DNA from: an uncultured Pseudomonadota bacterium
GTDB lineage: Bacteria > Pseudomonadota > Gammaproteobacteria > Steroidobacterales > Steroidobacteraceae
NCBI GenBank assembly: GCA_903832085.1
Contig: CAIKZZ010000001.1
Coordinates: forward strand, 124,001 to 188,000
Reading direction: 5' to 3'
DNA length: 64,000 nucleotides
This document shows positions 56,980 through 64,000 of the stretch, one piece after another. Each line of letters begins with the position of its first letter. Within the stretch, counting starts at the first letter, position 1. The notes below the pieces were generated by a model, which ran no database searches, had not been told where the DNA came from, and was given only the letters and a program-made list of their open reading frames with translations. The position numbers were made by a program, and so were the translations under genes.

Positions 56980-57711
56980 ATGCTGAATGTGTACAAGCTC
57001 TGTTCCCTAAGTTTATCGCACAGTGTGCCTACGCGGCTCCGTACCCGTCTGAGCACGCTGATAGCTTCGTTTACGTTCGTTGCCATCGGCACCATTGTTG
57101 CCGCGCCAGTTCATGCGGGCACGCACGTGGTCGGCGTTTCCACGGCCGAAAAGAGTATTTTAGTTCTCGGTGACTCATTGAGCGCAGGTTACGGCATTCA
57201 ACCAACCCAAGGTTGGGTCTTCTTGCTTTCAAAAGCGCTAGCCAGTCAAGGATACGACTACGAGGTAACCAATGCCAGCGTTAGCGGCGAGACGACTGGG
57301 GGTGGTAGTAATCGCGTTGCTCACCTGCTTGCGCTGCATCACCCGCAGATCGTCATTATTGAACTCGGCGCTAATGACGGCTTGCGTGGCTTACCACTCT
57401 CAGAGATTGAAAGTAATCTGCTGCTAATAGTGGCGCGCTGCCAAGAGCAGAAGTCGCAACCACTTCTAATAGGAATGCGATTACCCCAGAACTATGGGCC
57501 AGAGTACACGACGCGCTTTGCGGAGATATTTCCTAAAGTTGCGCGGGCGAGCCATGTTCCGCTAGTCGCCTTTTTACTGGAAAAAGTCGCTAGCGACATG
57601 AGTACTTTCCAAGCAGATGGACTGCACCCTATTGCAAGCGTACAAAGTAAGTTGCTTGACACAGTCTGGCCATCTCTAGTGCCGCTGCTGCGTAAGGCGA
57701 GTAACAAATAA
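56980..57711 (+). CDS. tesA: Multifunctional acyl-CoA thioesterase I / GDSL lysophospholipase
   Basis: A 243-residue SGNH/GDSL hydrolase. A long N-terminus with a hydrophobic segment (about residues 25-42, ending APVHA) looks like a signal peptide, so it acts in the periplasm. The block I motif is VLGDSLSAGYG with the nucleophilic Ser, block II has NASVSGETTGGG, block III ELGANDGLRG and block V DGLHP with the catalytic Asp and His. It hydrolyses acyl esters and thioesters. The ATG at 56980 is adopted; a GTG three bases earlier is possible. Confidence 0.93.
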   Translation: MLNVYKLCSLSLSHSVPTRLRTRLSTLIASFTFVAIGTIVAAPVHAGTHVVGVSTAEKSILVLGDSLSAGYGIQPTQGWVFLLSKALASQGYDYEVTNASVSGETTGGGSNRVAHLLALHHPQIVIIELGANDGLRGLPLSEIESNLLLIVARCQEQKSQPLLIGMRLPQNYGPEYTTRFAEIFPKVARASHVPLVAFLLEKVASDMSTFQADGLHPIASVQSKLLDTVWPSLVPLLRKASNK

Positions 57712-57732
57712 TAAGTAGCAGGTGTCGCACCA

Positions 57733-59481
57733 ATGGGGTTCCATCAGTTTCGATTGTTCACGCAGCGTCGTTTCCTGCCGTTCTTTTGCACACAGGCATT
57801 TGGTGCTTTTAATGACAATGTCTATAAAAATTCATTATTAATCATCGTCACTTTCAATGCGACCGCATATAGTGGCGTTGATCCAGCGTTGCTCGCTAAT
57901 CTTGGCAATGGCTTATTTATTCTTCCGTATGTCATCTTTTCAGGCGTTGCCGGTGAGATCGCAGACCGGTTTGATAGAGCCTTGCTTATGCGGGCAGTCA
58001 AGTGGTGCGAGTGCTTTATTATGGTTATCGCTGGTTGTGGCTTTATGCAGCACAATATTGTTCTGTTGCTAGGCGCGCTGTTCTTAATGGGCGCGCATTC
58101 GACTTTCTTTGCCCCAGCAAAATACGGTCTGTTACCAGATGTTCTTGCTGGTAACGAACTAGTGGGTGGCAATGCCTTGCTCGAGATGGGAACGTTTGTT
58201 GCAATTCTGCTTGGGACTCTCGTTGCAGGACTGCTGTCGGCACAAGGTAATTTTGTGTTGCTCGTTTATTATATGTTGGGTTTTGCAATTATTGGACTAG
58301 TGTCCAGCTTGTTTGTGCCCCGACTGGCGCCCGCAGCACCACATTTGCAGATTGACTGGAACCTGGTGCGCTCCTCCATCCGGAATCTGAGAGCTGCGCA
58401 AATGGATAGAGTAATTTTTGTAGCGGTGCTTGGCATATCGTGGTTTTGGTTTTATGGGGCAGTGGTGCTAGCGCAGTTACCTCTTTACGCAAAACTTCAG
58501 TTGCACGGCACACAAAGCGTTGTGACATTGCTGCTTCTTTGCTTTTCGCTCGGCGTCGGCCTTGGCTCGTTGTCATGTGAACGCCTATCAAGGCAGCATC
58601 TTGAAGTGGGCTTAGTTCCGTTTGGAGCGGCAGGGCTCAGCCTATTTGGGATCGACCTCTATTTCGCATCACAGCTACCCAGCGATGTAGTTGCGGTCAG
58701 CTGGCGAGCAATGCTTGAGCAGTCTTGGGGCATACGCATTCTGTGCGACCTTACGCTGATCGGCGTGTCTGGGGGCGTGTACATCGTCCCTCTGTACGCA
58801 CTTATCCAGCAACGTGCACCACGGCAACTGATGGCGCGCATCATCAGCGCGGTCAGTATCTGGAACGCTGTGTTTATGGTGGGTGCTGCGTTACTCGGCG
58901 CTTGGCTGCTTCGGCATGGCTTTACCATCCCTAGCTTATTTTTACTCGTTGGGACTGGGAGTGCGCTAGTTATGCTGGGGTTAAGCTGGCGGCTGCCGAT
59001 GCTATGGCTACGGGCCCTTGTCTGGTTAGTCGGCGTCGGTCCTTGGCGGCCAAGGCTCATTGCCGAATCAGGGGCTGAACTCGCCACGTGTAGCCTGCTA
59101 ATCGGCAAAAATTTAAGTTTTGGCGAACTACTCTGCATTGCCGCGACCGTGCAACGTCCGAAAGTCCTGTCGTTGCCTGCTGGGACCTGTTGGGACTCAC
59201 GGCGTAGAGGGTTGTTCGGTACGGACGCCCTACCGCTTGCAGCCGATGACCCCAAGACAGGCAGCCCAAACGCAGCACCGTTGCCGAGTCAGTTTGGAGC
59301 TATTTCAAGCGACGTCATGCTCTCGAATATGGTTGAACAGAACCAGTCCACTGCGCTCGCGACGGCTGCCCTATATTCGGCAACAGTAGCCCGTACCAGT
59401 GGCTGCTGGAGCCTCATACTGAGCTCTGTACACCCAATAACCGAGAGTCCGGGGCCCCGTGAGGGGACGCCGAGCGTGTAG
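57733..59481 (+). CDS. LplT-like MFS transporter with remnant PlsC acyltransferase domain
   Basis: A 582-residue protein. Residues 1-415 form a complete 12-helix MFS domain like the lysophospholipid flippase LplT (FGAFNDNVYKNSLLIIVTF at the N-terminus, AGEIADRFDRALLMR between helices 2 and 3). In relatives this is followed by an active PlsC acyltransferase, sometimes with an acyl-ACP synthetase. Here the region from about residue 430 keeps the PlsC layout (LLIGKNLSFGELLCIAATVQRP) but the catalytic His and Asp of the NHxxxxD motif are replaced (KNxxxGE), and the later FPEGT block is missing; the last 80 residues match nothing I know. The fadD gene follows. Confidence 0.8.
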   Translation: MGFHQFRLFTQRRFLPFFCTQAFGAFNDNVYKNSLLIIVTFNATAYSGVDPALLANLGNGLFILPYVIFSGVAGEIADRFDRALLMRAVKWCECFIMVIAGCGFMQHNIVLLLGALFLMGAHSTFFAPAKYGLLPDVLAGNELVGGNALLEMGTFVAILLGTLVAGLLSAQGNFVLLVYYMLGFAIIGLVSSLFVPRLAPAAPHLQIDWNLVRSSIRNLRAAQMDRVIFVAVLGISWFWFYGAVVLAQLPLYAKLQLHGTQSVVTLLLLCFSLGVGLGSLSCERLSRQHLEVGLVPFGAAGLSLFGIDLYFASQLPSDVVAVSWRAMLEQSWGIRILCDLTLIGVSGGVYIVPLYALIQQRAPRQLMARIISAVSIWNAVFMVGAALLGAWLLRHGFTIPSLFLLVGTGSALVMLGLSWRLPMLWLRALVWLVGVGPWRPRLIAESGAELATCSLLIGKNLSFGELLCIAATVQRPKVLSLPAGTCWDSRRRGLFGTDALPLAADDPKTGSPNAAPLPSQFGAISSDVMLSNMVEQNQSTALATAALYSATVARTSGCWSLILSSVHPITESPGPREGTPSV

Positions 59482-59576
59482 CGACACTGTAGGATAGACA
59501 GCATTCGGCTTGCCGGCGGCCGCAGACTTTGCGGCAGTGCAACAAAATATTCGGCGCTCGGCCAAGAGAGGATGGT

Positions 59577-61256
59577 ATGGACAAAATCTGGCTGAAATCA
59601 TACCCAGCGGGCATGCCTGCGGAAATCAACCCGGAAGAGTATCCATCGCTCGGTGCTCTCTTGGCTGATGCTTGCACGCAGTACGCAGATCGCCCTGCCT
59701 TTTCGAATTTAGGCAAAACCATCAGCTATGGCGAGCTCAGGGCCATGAGCCTCGCCTTCGGCGCGTGGCTACAAAAAGAGGCGGGATTGGTCAAAGGAGA
59801 TCGCATCGCCCTAATGATGCCGAATATTCTCCAATACCCCATCGCACTGTTTGGTGCTCTAGAAGCTGGCCTCATTGTTGTTAACACCAACCCTCTATAC
59901 ACACGTCGAGAACTCGAACACCAATTGAAGGACTCAGGCGCGAAAGCATTAGTCGTCTATGAACAGGCCGCAAGCCTCGTCCAAGAATGTCTGCCGGTTA
60001 CCGATATAAGCGTTGTCATTGTCACTGGCATCGGCGACCTATTGGGATTCCCAAAAGCCGCACTGTGTAATTTTCTTCTCAAATCGATACGTCGGGAGGT
60101 GCCGCCGTATGTCATTCCAAACTCCTACTCATTTATGCAAGTCCTAGAACAGGGAAAGTGGGTAGATCTAGATGCACCGCACGTCGCACCAAGCGACATC
60201 GCATTTCTTCAGTACACCGGTGGAACCACTGGTGTATCAAAAGGCGCTGTACTCACACACCGAAACATGGTGGCGAATACGCTACAAGCAGCTCTCTGGG
60301 GCGGCCAGTTCATTGTGGATAAGACTAAGCAGCAACGGATCTTGGGAGCTTTGCCGCTGTATCATATTTTTGCCCTCACAGCGGTTGCGTTTGTATGGCT
60401 AAAGCGTGGCGGCCATACACTGCTCATCACCAACCCTCGTGACATCAAAGCGCTTGTCACAGAACTAAAAACTTTTCGCTGCACGATTTACTATGGCGTA
60501 AACACTCTTTTCAATACCCTACTGCATACACCAGACTTTGAGTCCGTAGACTTTTCAGAATTAGTCACGAGTACTGCGGGCGGGATGGCTCTACAAGCCG
60601 CAGTTGCCTTGCGATGGAAAAACGTCACAGGGACCACACTGTCACAGGGCTGGGGGCTGACTGAAACATCGCCCGTAGTCACCATGTGCCCTGTGAACTC
60701 GGACTTTAATAACTCGATTGGTTTACCGATTCCATCGACAGATATTTCGGTACGCGACGATCTCGGAACAGAAGTTGCCATCGGCGAGCTCGGCGAGCTG
60801 TGTGTCAAAGGCCCGCAGGTTATGCAAGGCTACTGGAACCGTCCTGACGAAACACAAAAAGCGATGCTAGACGGCGTATGGTTTCGCACAGGCGACATTG
60901 GCCGTATTGATCCAGCAGGATTTTTATATATAGAAGATCGAAAAAAAGACATGATTTTAGTTTCTGGATTTAACGTCTACCCAAATGAAGTTGAGGGAAT
61001 TATCGCTCATCACCCCGGCGTTCAAGAGGTAGCAGCAATCGCTGAACCAGATGAGCACTCGGGTGAGGTCGTCGCTGTCTTCGTGGTTCGCAAAGATCCT
61101 TCGCTGACGGCAGAACAGATTATTGAATATGCACGTAAAGAGTTAACAGGATATAAAGTTCCTAAGCACGTTTATTTTCGTAATGAGCTGCCGAAAACAA
61201 ACGTAGGGAAAATCCTGCGGCGTGAACTGCGCAATCAACTGCCTAAGAGCCACTGA
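59577..61256 (+). CDS. fadD: Long-chain fatty-acid-CoA ligase
   Basis: A 559-residue acyl-adenylate enzyme that activates fatty acids with ATP and CoA. Motifs: phosphate-binding YTGGTTGVSKGA near residue 216, TSTAGGMALQ, LSQGWGLTETSP near 358, the hinge WFRTGDIGRIDPAGFLYIEDRKKD, and the catalytic Lys in LPKTNVGKILRREL. The ATG at 59577 has GAGAGGA five bases upstream; a longer frame begins 48 bases earlier but has no such support. It follows the MFS/PlsC remnant gene by 95 bases, so both may take part in acyl-chain salvage. Confidence 0.94.
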   Translation: MDKIWLKSYPAGMPAEINPEEYPSLGALLADACTQYADRPAFSNLGKTISYGELRAMSLAFGAWLQKEAGLVKGDRIALMMPNILQYPIALFGALEAGLIVVNTNPLYTRRELEHQLKDSGAKALVVYEQAASLVQECLPVTDISVVIVTGIGDLLGFPKAALCNFLLKSIRREVPPYVIPNSYSFMQVLEQGKWVDLDAPHVAPSDIAFLQYTGGTTGVSKGAVLTHRNMVANTLQAALWGGQFIVDKTKQQRILGALPLYHIFALTAVAFVWLKRGGHTLLITNPRDIKALVTELKTFRCTIYYGVNTLFNTLLHTPDFESVDFSELVTSTAGGMALQAAVALRWKNVTGTTLSQGWGLTETSPVVTMCPVNSDFNNSIGLPIPSTDISVRDDLGTEVAIGELGELCVKGPQVMQGYWNRPDETQKAMLDGVWFRTGDIGRIDPAGFLYIEDRKKDMILVSGFNVYPNEVEGIIAHHPGVQEVAAIAEPDEHSGEVVAVFVVRKDPSLTAEQIIEYARKELTGYKVPKHVYFRNELPKTNVGKILRRELRNQLPKSH

Positions 61257-61290
61257 AACAAATCAACCGCGTCGTCGCTCCCTATTCGGA

Positions 61291-61839
61291 TCACAGCGTT
61301 TTAGCCATCACCAGAAACCGCAAGTCATCCCTCAGCGGAACCCCAAAACGCTCATTGCCATATGGAAACGGGCGGTGCTCCCCTGTCTGCTGATAGCCCC
61401 TGCGCTCATACCACGCAATCAACTCATGACGTATGTCAATAACGGTCATCTCAATACGCTCGATCCCAAAATGGTCACGTGCGTACTCCTCACATTGCAG
61501 CAACAAGAGCCGCCCCAGCTGCTCGCCTTGTGCCGTCGGTCGCACAGACAACATCCCTAGATAAACCAGCTGTGGCGTTAATCGCTTAAGGTGCACGCAT
61601 GCTTTGATGCCAACCAAATCTCGTATCAACAAAACGGCTTGGTCAGGCGTACCGATCAAATCCCCCATCGCCTCTCGATCGATACGTTGTCCAGATAGAA
61701 ATCTGGCCTCTGTGGTCCAGCCTTGGCAGCTTTCCTCACCACGATATGCAGAATTGACGAGCGTCACGAGCTCTTCGATATCCGCCTCTGTAGCAACGGT
61801 CAGCACGAGCGTCTGTGGTCGCTTGATGGAATCCGTCAT
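61291..61839 (-). CDS. GNAT-family N-acetyltransferase
   Basis: A 182-residue acetyltransferase. The acetyl-CoA-binding motif is VRPTAQGEQLGRLLL near residue 100 (the R/Q-x-x-G-x-G/A form is slightly altered to Q-G-E-Q-L-G), and ELIAWYERRGYQQTGEH is the typical C-terminal beta-alpha unit. The substrate is unknown. The ATG at 61839 lies 13 bases after the crcB stop; the frame extends to 61890, but the extra residues overlap crcB and are not conserved-looking. Confidence 0.8.
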   Translation of the reverse strand: MTDSIKRPQTLVLTVATEADIEELVTLVNSAYRGEESCQGWTTEARFLSGQRIDREAMGDLIGTPDQAVLLIRDLVGIKACVHLKRLTPQLVYLGMLSVRPTAQGEQLGRLLLLQCEEYARDHFGIERIEMTVIDIRHELIAWYERRGYQQTGEHRPFPYGNERFGVPLRDDLRFLVMAKTL

Positions 61840-61852
61840 ACCGATACACCTA

Positions 61853-62230
61853 TCAGCGCGCCAACATGGCCGCGAGCGAAAAACCAGCAAGCGTTGCTAA
61901 TAAACACGCCATGACCGATGTGACAACGTTAACTACCGCCCGCAAGAAATCCCCTGCTTGCAGCAGTGTGACTGTCTGCAAACTAAATGCTGAGAAAGTC
62001 GTGTAGCCTCCGCACAAACCGACCATCACAAAGTGCCTTACGAAAGGCGAGTCGATAAATCGACCACCAAAGCCCGCCCCACCGGCTGCAAAACCAATCA
62101 CAAAGCTACCAGACACATTCACGGCGAGCGTGCCCCAAGGAAACACTCCACCCAGCACTAGCGCCTCCGAGATTAGATAGCGCGCAAGACTGCCCAGAGC
62201 ACCACCTAGCAAAACGAATAATAGGTTCAT
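61853..62230 (-). CDS. crcB: Fluoride ion channel
   Basis: A 125-residue Fluc/CrcB channel with four transmembrane helices that exports fluoride as an antiparallel dimer. Signature segments: GGALGSLARYL near the N-terminus, PWGTLAVNVSGSFVIGF with the conserved Asn, and GLCGGYTTFSAFSLQT, which carries the Phe and Thr/Ser residues of the pore. No fluoride riboswitch can fit: only eight bases separate it from the upstream hemE. It is transcribed in the run pyrF-hemE-crcB-GNAT. Confidence 0.93.
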   Translation of the reverse strand: MNLLFVLLGGALGSLARYLISEALVLGGVFPWGTLAVNVSGSFVIGFAAGGAGFGGRFIDSPFVRHFVMVGLCGGYTTFSAFSLQTVTLLQAGDFLRAVVNVVTSVMACLLATLAGFSLAAMLAR

Positions 62231-62238
62231 GCGCCAGC

Positions 62239-63306
62239 CTATCGGTGATACTGCGGCGATAAAGCGTGGACAGCCTCGATCATTGCGCCTGCGTGCTCTG
62301 GATTGACGTCAGGGTGGATACCGTGTCCTAGATTAAATACGTGCCCTGACCCGTGGCCATAACTTGCTAGCACGCGGCCTACTTCCGAGCGAATCACATC
62401 TGGCGACGCATAAAGTACCGATGGATCGAGATTACCCTGCAACCCTACTAGTTCGCCAGCTAGCTGTCTCGCCCTTGCAAGATCTGTGCACCAGTCGACA
62501 CCCAGCGCGTCTGCGCCGCTTGCTGCAGTTTGCGTGAGCCAAGCGCCACCACCCTTGGTAAACACAATTGAGGGCACACGCCGACCGTCATGCTCTTTTA
62601 GTAGTTGCCCAATGATCTCTGACATATATGCAAGTGAGAATTCATGGTAGGCGGACGGCGTGAGCACACCACCCCAGGTATCGAACAACATGACCGCCTG
62701 TGCACCGGCTCGGATCTGCGCATTTAAATAATCGGTGGTTGCAGCTGCAAGCTTTCTTAACAGTAGATGCAAAGTCTGCGGCTCGCTGTAGAGCATTCCT
62801 TTAATCTTCGCGAAGGTCTTACTAGTACCCCCCTCCACCATGTAGGTCGCTACCGTCCAAGGACTTCCTGCAAAACCAATCAACGGTACACGACCAGCTA
62901 ATTCGCGCCGGATTAACCGCACTGCATCCATCACGTAACGCAGATCCTGCTCTGGATCTAGCGATGCAAGGCGCTTCACATCGGCTAGTGAGCGCACGGG
63001 CCGCTCAAGTGTCGGACCCTCGCCAGTTTCAAACGCTAGTCCAAGCTTAAAGGCATGCGGAATCGTCAGGATATCCGAGAACACTATAGCGGCGTCTAGC
63101 GGGTAACGCTCCAACGGCTGTAACGTCACTTCACACGCATAATCAGGGTTCATGCAAAGGTTTAGGAAACTTCCCGCCTTTGCACGTGTCGCCCGATACT
63201 CGGGCAGGTACCGTCCTGCCTGGCGCATCATCCATACCGGTGTGCGCGGTACCGGCTCACGCAAAAGCGCTTTTAAAAAAACATCATTCTGTAATGGCGC
63301 GAACAT
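62239..63306 (-). CDS. hemE: Uroporphyrinogen decarboxylase
   Basis: A 355-residue enzyme that decarboxylates uroporphyrinogen III to coproporphyrinogen III, the step before HemF. Signatures: [16 protein letters not shown] near residue 21 with the substrate Arg residues, the Asp in FSDILTIP near 86, and [20 protein letters not shown] (motif G-F-x-G-x-P-W-T-x-A). The sequence is complete and of normal length. It lies 12 bases after pyrF and 8 bases before crcB on the minus strand. Confidence 0.96.
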   Translation of the reverse strand: MFAPLQNDVFLKALLREPVPRTPVWMMRQAGRYLPEYRATRAKAGSFLNLCMNPDYACEVTLQPLERYPLDAAIVFSDILTIPHAFKLGLAFETGEGPTLERPVRSLADVKRLASLDPEQDLRYVMDAVRLIRRELAGRVPLIGFAGSPWTVATYMVEGGTSKTFAKIKGMLYSEPQTLHLLLRKLAAATTDYLNAQIRAGAQAVMLFDTWGGVLTPSAYHEFSLAYMSEIIGQLLKEHDGRRVPSIVFTKGGGAWLTQTAASGADALGVDWCTDLARARQLAGELVGLQGNLDPSVLYASPDVIRSEVGRVLASYGHGSGHVFNLGHGIHPDVNPEHAGAMIEAVHALSPQYHR

Positions 63307-63318
63307 GCGTATGCCGCG

Positions 63319-64000
63319 CTAGGCCGCTGACGTAGCAGCTAGAATGGACGCCTGTATCGCCTCAGCAGCCGCGCGCGGGTCTAGTGCATCACGAATCGGC
63401 CTGCCAACCACAATATAATCAGCTCCGGCACTAAATGCTCGCTCAACGGTGAGCACTCGCTTCTGATCATCCTCCGCGCGATTCTCCACGGGCCGGATAC
63501 CCGGCGTTACTACCAGCAACCGCGGGCCTAGCTCGCGGCGAATAGACTCGGCCTCGATTCCAGACGACACGACACCTGCACACCCTGCAGCCAGCGCGCG
63601 ACGAGCACGCGAAATCACTAATTCTTCTACGTTACATTTAAAACCTAAGTCATCGAGATCGCCGCGATCAAGGCTGGTCAACACCGTCACGGCAAGTACT
63701 TTGACGTCCTTCGCTGCAGACACAGCTGCTTCCATTATCCCTTGATTGCCGTGTACGGTGGTAAACGTGACTCCGCGGTCATTGAGCTGCGCGACCGCAT
63801 TAGCCACTGTTGCAGGTATGTCGAAAAACTTTATATCAGCAAAGATTTTCTTTCCCTTGCCGACAAGAGTATCAATAAGCTCCCAGTAGCCACCGCACAT
63901 CAGCAGCTCGAGCCCTACCTTATAAAAAACGACAGAATCACCCAAGGTGTCGACCAATCGATGCGCAGTGTCGACATTGGGCACATCAAGCGCGAAAATT
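63319..64000 (-). CDS. pyrF: Orotidine 5'-phosphate decarboxylase (5'-truncated by window edge)
   Basis: Last step of UMP synthesis. The frame is open to the window end: the partial N-terminus reads FALDVPNVDTAH, the usual start of PyrF strand 1 with its catalytic-site Asp, so only a few residues are missing and the GTG at 63984 is not the true start. Visible motifs: FADIKFFDIPATV with the Lys/Asp catalytic array near residue 55, TVHGNQG, and the phosphate site VVGRPIRDA. The gene leads the minus-strand run with hemE. Confidence 0.94.
   Translation of the reverse strand, partial: IFALDVPNVDTAHRLVDTLGDSVVFYKVGLELLMCGGYWELIDTLVGKGKKIFADIKFFDIPATVANAVAQLNDRGVTFTTVHGNQGIMEAAVSAAKDVKVLAVTVLTSLDRGDLDDLGFKCNVEELVISRARRALAAGCAGVVSSGIEAESIRRELGPRLLVVTPGIRPVENRAEDDQKRVLTVERAFSAGADYIVVGRPIRDALDPRAAAEAIQASILAATSAA

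Noticed and set aside
59482..59576. GC-rich inverted repeat before fadD (GCCGC / GCGGC)
   Set aside because: Short stem in a GC-rich region, no T-run; several alternative pairings exist.

Overview
The window is a compact chromosomal segment from a Gram-negative bacterium, almost certainly a gammaproteobacterium. The evidence is the gene content and order: priA-argS-SPOR, def-fmt-rsmB-DUF4390-ntrY-ntrX facing lysM-smg-topA, a tesA gene divergent from a YbbA/YbbP-type ABC system, pntAA-pntAB-pntB, and a heme gene hemB with the Asp/His (non-zinc) metal-site variant seen in Pseudomonas-like enzymes. The malate dehydrogenase is of the Xanthomonas/Burkholderia type. I cannot place it below class level; base composition looks close to 50-53% GC. 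Aerobic metabolism is suggested by the oxygen-dependent HemF, proton-translocating transhydrogenase and glutathione reductase. No rRNA, tRNA, CRISPR array, insertion sequence or prophage is visible, and no gene-free stretch reaches 300 bases.

Layout: 1-2180 (+) carries the end of a succinate-semialdehyde dehydrogenase gene, a VOC protein and a short MTA/SAH-nucleosidase-like protein; 2201-3705 (-) an overlapping HNH endonuclease / 5'-3' exonuclease pair; 3923-8137 (+) the three-gene transhydrogenase operon and a C4-dicarboxylate symporter; 8175-13025 (-) a periplasmic cyclophilin, a YebC-family protein, an MFS exporter, a MAPEG protein and two small envelope proteins; 13246-17911 (+) priA, argS and a SPOR protein; 18008-25139 (-) ntrX, ntrY, DUF4390, rsmB, fmt, def; 25313-33546 (+) a LysM protein, smg, topA, hemF, rlmJ, hemB, aroE; 33548-35439 (-) gamma carbonic anhydrase and glutathione reductase; 35539-40258 (+) prlC, xthA, an HD-domain protein and an SDR; 40267-40974 (-) an M15 peptidase; 41039-45148 (+) a GGDEF/EAL protein and an ABC-F protein; 45171-45886 (-) a twin CDGSH protein and a GntR regulator; 46069-51661 (+) mdh, marC, a MarR-EmrA-EmrB efflux operon and a histidine phosphatase-like gene; 51648-56962 (-) an amino-acid permease, 5-formyltetrahydrofolate cyclo-ligase and the YbbA/YbbP pair; 56980-61256 (+) tesA, an MFS protein with a decayed acyltransferase tail, and fadD; 61291-64000 (-) a GNAT acetyltransferase, crcB, hemE and the truncated pyrF.

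Most of this is housekeeping. Genes are packed with 4-bp stop/start overlaps and nearly abutting convergent ends, and many starts are GTG or TTG with weak ribosome-binding sites. The points most worth a second look are an NtrX regulator whose AAA+ domain has lost its recognisable ATPase and GAFTGA motifs while the receiver and DNA-binding ends are intact; an LplT-like MFS protein carrying a remnant PlsC acyltransferase domain without its catalytic residues; three palindromic candidate operators (upstream of gntR, between gor and prlC, upstream of the marR-emrAB operon); and the absence of dprA from its usual place between lysM and smg. I did not find a convincing wholly new multi-gene system.
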